Positions 22,214 to 33,300 of a stretch of DNA of 64,000 bases are shown in pieces. A model generated the notes under the pieces. The model was not told where the DNA came from, searched no databases, and saw only the letters and a program-made list of their open reading frames with translations. The DNA comes from Trichobilharzia regenti (Eukaryota; Platyhelminthes; Trematoda; Strigeidida; Schistosomatidae). The stretch spans positions 58,872,440-58,936,439 of the forward strand of contig OX235262.1 in assembly GCA_944472135.2 (NCBI GenBank). The letters are read 5' to 3'. A program made the position numbers and the translations under genes. Every line of letters starts with the position of its first letter. The first letter of the stretch is position 1.

Positions 22214-22919
22214 CATCTTGATTAACCAATGTTGTTCAGCTTGTTTCTTTTATTTTCGCAAGGGATTGTGGCGATGGGAGGAGAGTGAGTGGGTTTGCAG
22301 TTGTCGTTTATGTGCGCGGTGAACAGTTAGGAGGTCAATAATCGGTGGCAGTTGAGGTATCTAATCAGCCCGTGCTGTTGCGTCATGCACTTCGTGTAGC
22401 TGTGGTTCTATGTAGCTTTACCTCGATGCCCTAGGCTAATAGGACTGATGATTTCTGAAATTGTTTGTGCGTTTCGTCCCTTTGGTGAGTATTCTTATTG
22501 ATACAGGGTACCAATTGCAAGATGGTAGAATGGTCGGCTACGCGCAGGTTTTTCTGTTCTCGACTTTCGTCATTAGGCCAAAGTACCATTCAGTTTCTCA
22601 ACTCGGAAATTCTACCGCTTCTAGAGACCGGAACACGTCACTAGTTACATCGTTACACCCGTAGTTTTCTGATGTTTCATGTGTGAACAGAATTCCCTCC
22701 CCCAGCGATGTCCTGTCTGTTCCTGATCATGGTAACATTATTGGTGTACTTGAAGGAGAACAATCAGTAGGCCCATTGAGTATGAGTTCCATGGTCATCG
22801 CTGTCGTGATAAACTTATTACTTGTGTCACAAACATGGCTCGCGAAGACGTCAACGGGTCACAGACTAAGGAAGCAGATACACCTGATCGATGAAACTCT
22901 TCCCGTACAGACAGTTATG
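22214..22919. other. Unassigned, 3' flank of the H4 remnant
   Basis: No gene or known repeat; repeated at 54299-55005 with a few substitutions. Open frames here are not alike in the two units (frame lengths differ), so not coding. Confidence 0.45.
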
Positions 22920-23368
22920 TAATTTGGTTTGAAATCTTTAAATATTCCCATTTATAATATTAGAACACGACATATAAGCGAACAATATTGTTTTCAATGA
23001 GATCTTCTTCAGGCTTTACTCTAATTTACATAGACCTGTATATATAAAATTTTAACCAATGACGGTGATTTTGTGGATCAAATAATAATAGTAATCATAA
23101 TAATACAAATAATAATAATAGTAATAATAATGTGGTAAATGTTTTGAACGAAGTTAATAACGATGATTATAATAATAACAAAATATTGTTGATAAGGCTT
23201 ATATAGGTGATAAGAATAACAAAGTTAGTATATGCATATATGTAGACAATTCAATAAATAAATAAATTAGGTCAAATCAAATGGAACGATAATCAGAGTT
23301 TAAATGAATATCATAAAAGTACGAAGGAGAGGGATGATAAGAAAGGGTGGGAGGGTTTTGAATAGAAT

Positions 23369-24757
23369 TCACCTAGGCCAAGGGAGAGACAAAGGTAGAA
23401 CAAATTTCTTTTGTATACAAAGACTAGGATTGTTCTCTCGAATTCCCATAGCTTCGGCTAAGTGTAAAAGTCGGGTTCTGATTCCGTTCGAAAGGCTTGA
23501 TGGAATGCGGTAAATAACTTTGAAAGCACTATTTTTGTCCACTTGGTGACCACTATCAATCAAATGTGCCAAAATAGAACTTCGTATGGACTTTATTTGA
23601 CCTTTTCCGAACCATGAAGGAAGATGCTCATTAATGCGTTTGTTAAGCTGCCTAGTTGTTCGGCCTATATAGCTTTCTCCACAGGAGCAACTAAATTTAT
23701 AAATACACATGGAAGTGGCACAACTCGGTAACTTATCTTTCACTTGAGCAATCAAAATTGGCCGGCTGGAAAATGACAAACAGAGGGTGGCGGCAGTATA
23801 AGTCCGTTTTATCGCTCTCGATAATCTCTGATGTAAGACTTCACTAGCCACGTCCCCATTAAATTGCAGTTTGATGAACAGTTGTTTCTTTTTAACTGTT
23901 ATCGGTTTCTCTTTATTATACTTCGCATTCATGTGTCTCCTGACAAATCTACTAGGATAACCCATTTGGACTAACATATTTTGGATGTATCCTAGCTCAT
24001 TCTCTAGAGAGTCATCTGTACAGATGCGTCTTGCTCTATTAGTCAGGCATCTGACCAAATTGATTTTGTAACGGATTGGTACATAACTGAGGAAATGTGT
24101 ATATTGTCCTACAGATGTAGGTTTTCTATAGACATCTCTCTTTAGTGAACCATCCTCTCTTCTGCTCAATTGGACGTCAAGAAAATGTAGTCCACCATCA
24201 TATTCTTCTTCACAAGTGAAGATGAGTGATGGATGTGCATCGTTGAACTTTTTTAACATTTCATTCTTGTCAGCTTTCACATCAAGAATAATAAAGGTAT
24301 CATCAACATAACGAAAATAAGAATCAGCTTTTTCTATTACTTTTTTCAATGGACCATTTTCAATCTTGGCAAGAAAGAAATCTGCTAACATTGGCCCCAA
24401 CGGAGAACCCATGGCAATACCGTCGATTTGCCTGTAGTAAAGGTTGTTAAATATGAAATGTACATTCATAGTACATCTTAAAAGCAACTCTTTCAGACTA
24501 CTAACCGGTATTCCGATGTCGATCTGTTTTTCTAGTATCTGTTGGCATATGAATTCCACAGTCTCCATAAGTGGTACATTGGTAAACAGTGATGCTACAT
24601 CGAGGGAAAGCATTTGCTTTCCATTTACATTAATATCATCCACGTTAGCAATAAATTCAAAAACATCTTTAACACTATGATTTACTACCAACTTGTGTAA
24701 TGGTTGGAGGAGTTCACCTAGCCACTTTGCCACTCCATGGTAGGTAGAGTTTGACAT
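23369..24757 (-). pseudogene. PLE reverse transcriptase/GIY-YIG, inverted truncated arm
   Basis: 462 codons identical, but for two or three residues, to positions 349-810 of the forward ORF (for example GPMLADFF here against GPILADFF there, and NMLVQ against NTLVQ). Reading stays open upstream to the junction at about 24919 without a start codon, so the frame lacks the first ~295 residues. It is intact otherwise: RT motifs and YVDD, and the GIY-YIG domain are present. The near-identity to the forward arm suggests both arms arose in one insertion event. Confidence 0.9.
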
Positions 24758-24945
24758 ATCCAGGACTGGACGAAGAGGAAGTCCTGGTTTATGTATTTTG
24801 GGCAGACCGTACAGACGTGAAGTATTACTTCCAGTAGGTTTAAGACGGTTATATGCTGCCTCTGAGATTATTCCGCTTTTTCTCAGTTCCTTAAGCGTGT
24901 TGGTTAACTGCTTTTCAGCATTTCAGTCTTGTTCTAATATTATAA

Positions 24946-27378
24946 ATGGGAATATTTAAAGATTTGAAATCACGTGTGGATCCCAGTGCATTAAAGGCAC
25001 TCAATGAGTACTTGAAGTATAATGCCAGACTCACGGAAGCGAAAACTTGTTTAGATTTTATAAATGACTGTTTAAATAATAATCGATATCCTAAAATTTA
25101 TTGGAAATCTCTTCGTCGTAATAAAGTTTATCCAAATTCCCGATCACTGAAACGTTATGCACTTAACCAATTGGACTCTTTAAAAATGTACATTTCGGAT
25201 ATAGAAAGAAATTTATCACAGAAGAAATATGCAGTCGATGAACTTCCTCAGGATTTATTATTTGATTTCATTGAGTATGTCGACAGTGTTAGTCAAAATA
25301 GAGCAGAGAAAAGGAGAACGAAACTTGTCAAATCATTAGACAGTCAAAATCCTGAAAAGGATTCCCCTTCATTCCCTTCAGACCCGTATCGGTATGTCCA
25401 TAATTTTTCAAGTGTAACACTAGATAAATTACAGTTAGAAGCATTATCATTGGGTCCTAGATTTTGTGACCAAGGGTATAAGGTCAACCAACTCGATACC
25501 AACATCCAGTTTGAAAACTTCCTCCTACAAACGAAAGATTTAACCCCAACATCAGACGATGAAGTCGCTAGGTTCAAAACAACACTAGTCGACAGCTGTC
25601 AACAGTATAAAAACAATAGTCATTCTAGTAAGAGTTTACTGACTAAACAGCATCGAGAAGCCCTAAGAAAGTTAAGGAACGATGAAAGCATTATAATCAG
25701 TAGACCTGATAAAGGAGACGGAGTAGTATTGATGAATAAGTGTGATTATGTAGACAAAATGAATTCGCTTCTAAATGATGAAACGAAGTTCCAAAACCTT
25801 ATGAACCCAATAGATCTGGACGGAAAGGCTGAAAAGCAGTTAACCAACACGCTTAAGGAACTGAGAAAAAGCGGAATAATCTCAGAGGCAGCATATAACC
25901 GTCTTAAACCTACTGGAAGTAATACTTCACGTCTGTACGGTCTGCCCAAAATACATAAACCAGGACTTCCTCTTCGTCCAGTCCTGGATATGTCAAACTC
26001 TACCTACCATGGAGTGGCAAAGTGGCTAGGTGAACTCCTCCAACCATTACACAAGTTGGTAGTAAATCATAGTGTTAAAGATGTTTTTGAATTTATTGCT
26101 AACGTGGATGATATTAATGTAAATGGAAAGCAAATGCTTTCCCTCGATGTAGCATCACTGTTTACCAATGTACCACTTATGGAGACTGTGGAATTCATAT
26201 GCCAACAGATACTAGAAAAACAGATCGACATCGGAATACCGGTTAGTAGTCTGAAAGAGTTGCTTTTAAGATGTACTATGAATGTACATTTCATATTTAA
26301 CAACCTTTACTACAGGCAAATCGACGGTATTGCCATGGGTTCTCCGTTGGGGCCAATTTTAGCAGATTTCTTTCTTGCCAAGATTGAAAATGGTCCATTG
26401 AAAAAAGTAATAGAAAAAGCTGATTCTTATTTTCGTTATGTTGATGATACCTTTATTATTCTTGATGTGAAAGCTGACAAGAATGAAATGTTAAAAAAGT
26501 TTAACGATGCACATCCATCGCTTATCTTCACTTGTGAAGAAGAATATGATGGTGGACTACATTTTCTTGACGTCCAATTGAGCAGAAGAGAGGATGGTTC
26601 ACTAAAGAGAGATGTCTATAGAAAACCTACATCTGTAGGACAATATACACATTTCCTCAGTTATGTACCAATCCGTTACAAAATCAATTTGGTCAGATGC
26701 CTGACGAATAGAGCAAGACGCATCTGTACAGATGACTCTCTAGAGAATGAGCTAGGATACATCCAAAATACGTTAGTCCAAATGGGTTATCCTAGTAGAT
26801 TTGTCAGGAGACACATGAATGCGAAGTACAATAAAGAGAAACCGATAACAGTTAAAAAGAAACAACTGTTCATCAAACTGCAATTTAATGGGGACGTGGC
26901 TAGTGAAGTCTTACATCAGAGATTATCGAGAGCGATAAAACGGACTTATACTGCCGCCACCCTCTGTTTGTCATTTTCCAGCCGGCCAATTTTGATTGCT
27001 CAAGTGAAAGATAAGTTACCGAGTTGTGCCACTTCCATGTGTATTTATAAATTTAGTTGCTCCTGTGGAGAAAGCTATATAGGCCGAACAACTAGGCAGC
27101 TTAACAAACGCATTAATGAGCATCTTCCTTCATGGTTCGGAAAAGGTCAAATAAAGTCCATACGAAGTTCTATTTTGGCACATTTGATTGATAGTGGTCA
27201 CCAAGTGGACAAAAATAGTGCTTTCAAAGTTATTTACCGCATTCCATCAAGCCTTTCGAACGGAATCAGAACCCGACTTTTACACTTAGCCGAAGCTATG
27301 GGAATTCGAGAGAACAATCCTAGTCTTTGTATACAAAAGAAATTTGTTCTACCTTTGTCTCTCCCTTGGCCTAGGTGA
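24946..27378 (+). CDS. Penelope-like reverse transcriptase with GIY-YIG endonuclease
   Basis: 810 residues, no interruption. Order: amino-terminal region (1-240) with basic stretches; RPDKGDGVVLMNK near 253; LYGLPKIHKPGLPLRPVLD near 331 (RT motif 1); SLDVASLFTNVP near 399 (motif A, Asp); GIAMGSPLGPILADFF near 461 (motif B); YVDD at 498-501 (motif C); GGLHFLDVQLSRREDGSLKR and YRKPTSVGQYTHF after it; then CIYKFSCSCGESYIGRTTRQ from 699, followed by LNKRINEH: the GIY-YIG nuclease with its Cys cluster. This is the PLE ORF architecture (TERT-like RT plus GIY-YIG). The ATG sits 8-20 bases after the pseudo-LTR boundary. All visible catalytic residues are present, so the copy could be active or only recently inactive. 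Expected role: target-primed copying of its own RNA at nicked DNA in the nucleus. It resembles the schistosome PLE group, but I do not assign a published family name. Confidence 0.93.
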   Translation: MGIFKDLKSRVDPSALKALNEYLKYNARLTEAKTCLDFINDCLNNNRYPKIYWKSLRRNKVYPNSRSLKRYALNQLDSLKMYISDIERNLSQKKYAVDELPQDLLFDFIEYVDSVSQNRAEKRRTKLVKSLDSQNPEKDSPSFPSDPYRYVHNFSSVTLDKLQLEALSLGPRFCDQGYKVNQLDTNIQFENFLLQTKDLTPTSDDEVARFKTTLVDSCQQYKNNSHSSKSLLTKQHREALRKLRNDESIIISRPDKGDGVVLMNKCDYVDKMNSLLNDETKFQNLMNPIDLDGKAEKQLTNTLKELRKSGIISEAAYNRLKPTGSNTSRLYGLPKIHKPGLPLRPVLDMSNSTYHGVAKWLGELLQPLHKLVVNHSVKDVFEFIANVDDINVNGKQMLSLDVASLFTNVPLMETVEFICQQILEKQIDIGIPVSSLKELLLRCTMNVHFIFNNLYYRQIDGIAMGSPLGPILADFFLAKIENGPLKKVIEKADSYFRYVDDTFIILDVKADKNEMLKKFNDAHPSLIFTCEEEYDGGLHFLDVQLSRREDGSLKRDVYRKPTSVGQYTHFLSYVPIRYKINLVRCLTNRARRICTDDSLENELGYIQNTLVQMGYPSRFVRRHMNAKYNKEKPITVKKKQLFIKLQFNGDVASEVLHQRLSRAIKRTYTAATLCLSFSSRPILIAQVKDKLPSCATSMCIYKFSCSCGESYIGRTTRQLNKRINEHLPSWFGKGQIKSIRSSILAHLIDSGHQVDKNSAFKVIYRIPSSLSNGIRTRLLHLAEAMGIRENNPSLCIQKKFVLPLSLPWPR

Positions 27379-27730
27379 ATTCTATTCAAAACCCTCCCAC
27401 CCTTTCTTATCATCCCTCTCCTTCGTACTTTTATGATATTTATTTAAACTCTGATTATCGTTCCATTTGATTTGACCTAATTTATTTATTTATTGAATTG
27501 TCTACATATATGCATATACTAACTTTGTTATTCTTATCACCTATATAAGCCTTATTAACAATATTTTGTTATTATTATAATCATCGTTATTAACTTCGTT
27601 CAAAACATTTACCACATTATTATTACTATTATTATTATTTGTATTATTATGATTACTATTATTATTTGATCCACTAAATCACCGTCATTGGTTAAAATTT
27701 TATATATATAAGTCTATGTAAATTAGAGTA

Positions 27731-27771
27731 AAGCCTGAAGAAGATCTCATTGAAAACAATATTGTTCGCTT
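27731..27771 (+). ncRNA. Candidate hammerhead-type motif at the PLE terminus
   Basis: In register: AAGC (27731-27734), core CTGAAGA (27735-27741, fits CUGANGA), a weak stem II region AGATCTCATT, GAAA (27752-27755), stem III from palindrome AACAATATTGTT with H17 = C27767 (triplet TTC), then GCTT (27768-27771), pairing with AAGC. Stem II has only about two pairs, so activity is doubtful. Inverted copies are at 22976-23016 and 61210-61250, and a copy with a 3-base core deletion at 63249-63286. Hammerheads in PLE pseudo-LTRs are known; this is my fold by eye. Confidence 0.45.
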
Positions 27772-27889
27772 ATATGTCTTGTTCTAATTAGGTTTGAAGC
27801 ATTACCTAACCCTATCCTAACAAATTCTTTACCTTTGAATGATATGAGTTGGAATGACGAGATCCAATTGTTCTACTGACTATTTATCA

Positions 27890-29864
27890 AGTTGTCAGTT
27901 TCATCCCTAGATTTTCACGAGCTAAGTAGGGTCGGGTCTGGTTGAGTTTTTGTACTAACTAGTGCGAGCATATAGTTTTCCGTATAGGCTTCTGGTTCTG
28001 CCTTATGAGATACAAGGGGAGAGTTGTGAATGAAGAGGTTGGTGTGAGTTAGATAAAAAAAAAGCATATTCGTAGCCCCCCGTATCATCCCCAATCGAAT
28101 GGACAGGCTGAACGTCTCGTCGACACCTTTAAGCGTGCTTATGCAAAAGCGAAGGGGGAGGGAACAACAGAAGAAATTTTGGATAAATTCTTGCTGCATT
28201 ATCGTACGAATGTAAAAGGACAGTTATGTGTCAGACACACAGATCACACTCTATCCAGTACCACGCGAAGGTCAACTCGACAAAGAAGAGCTCCGAAACC
28301 TTTTCAAATAGATCCAACAAAAAGCAAGTCCTACACTCTTTACGGGGAGAGGTGATAGGATCCCACATATTTTGGTATTGACTGTTAATCTTGCATATAT
28401 GGTATAACATCATTCCCACACATTTTGTTATTGACTGTTAATCTTGCATATATGGTATATTATCATTTCTCACGCACTTTGTTATTGGCTATTAAGATCA
28501 ATTATTTCAAATGCTGTTAGCTGTCCATATTGTTGTAAAATGTATAATGTAGCTCATTTTTCACATGAGGCCAGAATATTAACAAGCTGGTTAAGTGGCG
28601 CGTTGCTCGCCCTGCTGACAACCTCTAACACCCTACGTAAGAGACCTGGAGAAACTAATAGAAAGCAATAGGAAGGACTCAAGAGTTAACGAATCGTAGG
28701 TTTAAGGGTTGGGTTATTCCGGAATGTCTTGACTTGTTGATGTAGAAGGTAAGACGGAATATGAGACGACCAGGAAAGAACAGCAGATAGAATGTCGCCT
28801 AGATATTTAGTTTTTATTTCAGTGCCATTTATGTTGCACGCCTCGTGAGTGCTAACCAACCAGTTTGATTAGGTCAGATCTGTGCCTAAAGGTGAAATTA
28901 ACTGTTGGAATTTGGAGGGGTTTGAGGTAAGACCGTTTTCCTTGGACTACTGGCTGATTTCTGATAAGAAGCCATTTAGTTTAAAGCAGCCACTCACTTT
29001 GACACTTGACAGGGAAAGATACAGTAAGGTCGTCGGCATATTTGACAAAGGTAATGTCATTTGAAGATGGTAAGTCATGTAGAAAGAAAGAAAGAAAGGA
29101 AAGAGAAGTGGGGAGAGTACAGCGCCTTAGCTTGGGGGACACCAGCTTCAGTGAGCACAGCAGAGGAGGATTTACCTTTGTATACGGTGTACTGCATTCT
29201 ATTTGAGAAGTAGGAATGCAACCAGTTAGTGACCCAGGACTCAGTTTGTGTCATCAAGAGCTTATTTGGCAAGAGACATCCAGGTACGGAGTCAAAAGCA
29301 GAAGTGAAGTCGAGGAATGTGCAGCGGACGTATTTAGCACCTTTATCTAATGATGAGACAATACTGTTGTGTAAGACGACTGCAGCGTCCAAAGTGCTAC
29401 CCTGTCTATAGGCGAATTGTTAGGCGTCTTCGAAACTTTTAAGAGAGGGTTCGAGTTTAAGAAGTACTAGTTTTTCCATAAGCTTTGGAAACGGGGAAGT
29501 AATGGCAATGGGTCTGATCTTTACGTTCTTGCTATTACCAGGTTAAGGGTCAGGGACTATTTTAACGTCTTTCCATGCAACAGGTACAACGTTTTCGGAG
29601 GAAGTAGCATTTAGGATGTTAGTGAGTGGAGAGCATATAGCATCAGAACACTATTTTAGAACATAGGCGGGTACACAATCAGGGCCAAGGCTACGTGAGG
29701 ACTTAAGCGTTTTCTGGACATTTTAGAACATCGAGAGTATTAAAGACATGAAAGTTATCAGCTACGTGATTAGTATTTTTTTTTATATTTTCCTAATTGT
29801 GGTGGACTGAGTCATAAGGCAGACCATGGGTATTGACAAGATGAGTACATATCAAACTGACAGA
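27890..29864 (-). pseudogene. CR1-like LINE, split by a Gypsy fragment
   Basis: Minus strand from 29864: SLGPDCVPAYVLK, VPVAWKDVKIVPDP, IRPIAITSPFPKLMEKLV, QFAYRQGSTLDAAVVLHN, CTFLDFTSAFDSVPG and VLTEAGVPQ: RT motifs 1 to 4 of a CR1-lineage element. The catalytic FADD part is not seen as it was lost near 28690-29075. After the Gypsy fragment (28064-28545) the C-terminal DLTHTNLFIHNSPLVSHKAE resumes (27900-28060), matching YSQLLPCISSG of the CR1 copy at 20849. Frames are broken by stops and an (AAAG)n-like run at 29080-29100. On its right end the Gypsy array is inserted. Confidence 0.75.
28064..28545 (+). mobile_element. Gypsy 3' fragment (integrase end plus partial LTR), inverted
   Basis: Starts inside the integrase at HIRSPPYHPQSNGQAERL and runs through the stop at 28353-28355 and then about 190 bases of LTR with two U3 repeats, ending near TGTAAAATGTATA. 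Orientation is opposite to the full Gypsy copies. It carries the same short integrase end (YRTNVKGQLCVRHTDH) as they do, so that structure is older than this fragment. Active-site Glu context reads AERL here, AERF in the full copies. Copy in unit B: 55284-55765. Confidence 0.88.
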
Positions 29865-29869
29865 AAACC

Positions 29870-30341
29870 TGTTACAACTGTAGGGAATTAAATGAAGACG
29901 TTGTCACCTTTTTCTGTCTGCGCCTGAACTAATCTGCCTATCTGCTTGTCGTACCTTCCGATTTAGTAAAGCACGCAAATATCAAAAGACAAAGGCTGGA
30001 CTGTGACTGTGTATTGTAGTACAACAACGACAAAAGAAAGCCATGGTATTTACACATTTTACAACAATATGGACAGCTAACAGCATTTGAAATAATTGAT
30101 CTTAATAGCCAATAACAAAGTGCGTGAGAAATGATAATATACCATATGTGCGAGATTAACAGTCAATAAGAAAATGTGTGGGAATGATGATATACCATAT
30201 ATGCAAGATTAACAGTCAATACAAAAATGTGTGGGAATGATGATATACAAGATTAACAGTCAATAACAAAATGTGTGGGAATGATGATATACCATATATG
30301 CAAGATTAACAGTCAATACCAAAATATGTGGGATCCTATCA
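29870..30341 (-). mobile_element. Gypsy LTR 1 (3' LTR of copy 1)
   Basis: 472 bp, TG...CA ends on the minus strand (TGATAGGATCC ... GTTGTAACA). Contains four copies of the U3 motif GATTAACAGTCAATA (as read on the plus strand), spaced 53 bp, one unit short by 9. Preceded on the left by the target duplication AAACC (29865-29869). Confidence 0.92.
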
Positions 30342-33300
30342 CCTCTCCCCGTAAAGAGTGTAGGACTTGCTTTTTGTTGGATCTATTTGAAAAGGTTTCG
30401 GAGCTCTTCTTTGTCGAGTTGACCTTCGCGTGGTACTGGATAGAGTGTGATCTGTGTGTCTGACACATAACTGTCCTTTTACATTCGTACGATAATGCAG
30501 CAAGAATTTATCCAAAATTTCTTCTGTTGTTCCCTCCCCCTTCGCTTTTGCATAAGCACGCTTAAAGGTGTCGACGAAACGTTCAGCCTGTCCATTCGAT
30601 TGGGGATGATACGGGGGGCTACGAATATGCTGGATGCCAAACAGTTTGCAGAAATCTGAGAACAGTGATGAGGTGAACTGCGATCCATTATCGGACACCA
30701 GAACATCAGGCATACCAAAACGACAGAATAGTTGACGTAGGTGGGACACTGTTGCAATTGATGTGGCAGAATGCATAGGAAATATCTCTGGCCATTTGGA
30801 AAACGCGTCGACACATATTAAGAAATGCATACTATTGAACGGTCCAGCGAAGTCAACATGAACACGGGACCATGGTTTGTCCGGTCGTGGCCAGGAACAT
30901 AGTTCTGTCTTGCGTGGACACTTTGATGCTTGAGCACATTTACTACACTTGCGAACGAGGTCTTCGATATGGTCATCGATGTTGGGCCAGTAAACATAAC
31001 TGCGAGCGATCGCCTTCATTCTCCCAACACCAGGATGTGATATATGAAGCTGCCGAAGCACATGGTCACGAAGATTAGCTGGAACCACAACACGATCAGC
31101 AAACATTATGCATTCATTAACGATGGATAGGGATTGGCGTCGCTGGTAAAACTGTTTTAAAACATTTGAATGAACATGTGGAGGCCAGCCAAATCGGATG
31201 AACTTTGATACTTGCTGTAAAACTGGATCACGCAGTGTGTGTCTGGCAACCTCAACTGCAGTCACCGGAAGAAGTTGAGTCGCGCCTACCAGAACTCTGT
31301 TTACATCATCTTCAACAGAGATGGATGCAATAACAACATCCTCGCTTTCCAACTTCTGATGGCTTAGCAGCCGTGATAATGCATCTACCTGGCCAAATTC
31401 AGAGGTAGGTTTGTATTTGATATCAAAATTATATCCCAGTAACATGACAGCCCACCTTTGAAGCCGATTCGCAGTGTACACTGGAACGCCCTTTTTCGAA
31501 CCAAATATCGATAACAGGGGTTTATGGTCAGTAAATAGGGTGAATTTCCTACCATGAAGCATTTTGTGAAACTTTTTGACTGCGAAGATAAGCGCCAAAC
31601 CTTCTTTCTCAATTTGGCTATATTTGCGTTCGGTTGTATTCAGTGTTCTAGATGCATGTGCAATAGCTTTCTCCCTTCCGTCAGGAAAACGATGAGATAT
31701 AACAGCACCAATACCATAGTCGGATGCATCTGCAGCAAGGATGATTTCAAGACTTGGATCATAATAAGTAAGCAGCATGTCTGACTGGAGTAACGATTTT
31801 ACTTTTTTAAATGCATTTTGACATTCAGGTGACCAATTCCATTTTGCATTTTTCGATAACAGGCGATTCAGTGGAGCACGTATGTGATGAAGCTCTGGTA
31901 GAAATGCACTGTAATAGCTGATGAGGCCAAGGAAAGATCGCAGAGTGGCAACATTAGTGGGAGCGGGCATATTCTGAATAGCACGTACATTTTCTGGGTC
32001 TGGTCGACGTCCATGTTGATCGAAAATGAACCCAAGATACTTTACTGAATCCATGAAAAATGTACATTTATCCTCTTTAAGGTAGAACCCAAACTCTGAC
32101 ATTTTGGATAGCACAGCGTCAAGTCGATCAAACAATTCAGACTTACTACTCCCTGTGATTATCACATCGTCGAGGTAGACAGCAACACCAGGTTGGTTAG
32201 CAAGCATAGTATCCATGATCTGCTGAAAAATTGCGGGTGCTGGTTTCACACCAAATGGTAAGCGAGTAAACTGGTAGAGACCTCTATGAGTGTTGATTGT
32301 TAGCAACTCTTGAGACTTTGGTTCAACTTCTATTTGAAGATAAGCATCAGCAAGGTCAATTTTTGCAAAACATTTTCCACCATTAAGTTTGACGAATAAG
32401 TCTTCTTGAATTGGTAATGGATAAGCATGATCCTCTAGAGCATCATTTAACCCAGTTGAGAAATCTGCACACAGGCGAATGGAACCATTTGCTTTGCGTA
32501 CAACAACTATAGGAGCAGCCCAGGGCGAATACGTTACTGGTTTGATGACACCCAATGCTTCCAGTCTGTCGAGTTCATTCTCAACCAATGTGACAGCAGC
32601 ATACGGAACTGGACGTTTTGGACGAAAAATTGGCTTCGCGTTTGGCTTTAGAGACAAAACAACTTGGGTAAATTTGCAGCAACCAAGTTTGTCCTGGAAG
32701 ACAGAAGCGTGCTTTTGACGCAGGCGTTGCAAGAGAGACTGATCAGATACATCTCCGGGAACAACGTTGTGTGGTGAGGACGAAACATTAGAGCATACTG
32801 AATTTAATGGTACATTGAAGATATGGAGCTTGTCTAACCAGTCAAGACCAAGCAAATTCAAATCATGGTAGTTTGTAACGTAACATACACCATTGAAGTG
32901 ATGCTCACCAAACTGAACCTGGCAATTTATCTCACCCACGAGTTTCAGTATATCTCCAGAGGCATTCTTAGCGACATGCTCGGTCGGCAGAATCTGTGGG
33001 CACCCAAGTATGCGCCACGTAGTTCGGGAAATTAAGGTAATATCTGATGCCGTATCCAACTGAAGACGAATATGTTTGCCATTAATACCTAGCGTAATGT
33101 ACTTACGTTTGCTGGCGAAATCGACTTTGGAAGTTGTGAAAATGGTCTGTACTCGAGGAGATTGTTTCAGCTTGAAACGACTACTTCTGTTCCTCACCGA
33201 AGGATTTTTCTGCGGTGGACAGTAACCCTCCTTATGTCCAAAACGGTGACAATTACGGCATTTATGCTTCTTGAAAGGACAGAACTTGACAAAATGCCAC

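Larger units (their letters stand above)
22934..27784 (+). mobile_element. Penelope-like element, full length, with inverted 5' partial copy
   Basis: Insertion of 4851 bp. Its flanks repeat 14 bases: TAATTTGGTTTGAA (22920-22933) and TAATTAGGTTTGAA (27785-27798), one mismatch; unit B has the single copy TAATTAGGTTTGAA at 55006-55019, so this is a precise filled/empty pair. Inside, 22934-24919 is an inverted, 5'-truncated copy and about 24926-27784 a forward full copy; the two are almost identical. Arrangement of a partial copy (inverted or direct) upstream of a complete one is the known PLE pseudo-LTR structure. Variable target duplications of 10-15 bp are usual for PLEs. Confidence 0.92.

Noticed and set aside
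22461..22922. Open frames of 67 and 79 codons after the H4 remnant
   Set aside because: The matching region of unit B does not keep these frames, and they show no motif.
30140..30330. CRISPR-like direct repeats of about 53 bp
   Set aside because: The units are contiguous without spacers and lie inside LTRs of a eukaryotic retrotransposon.
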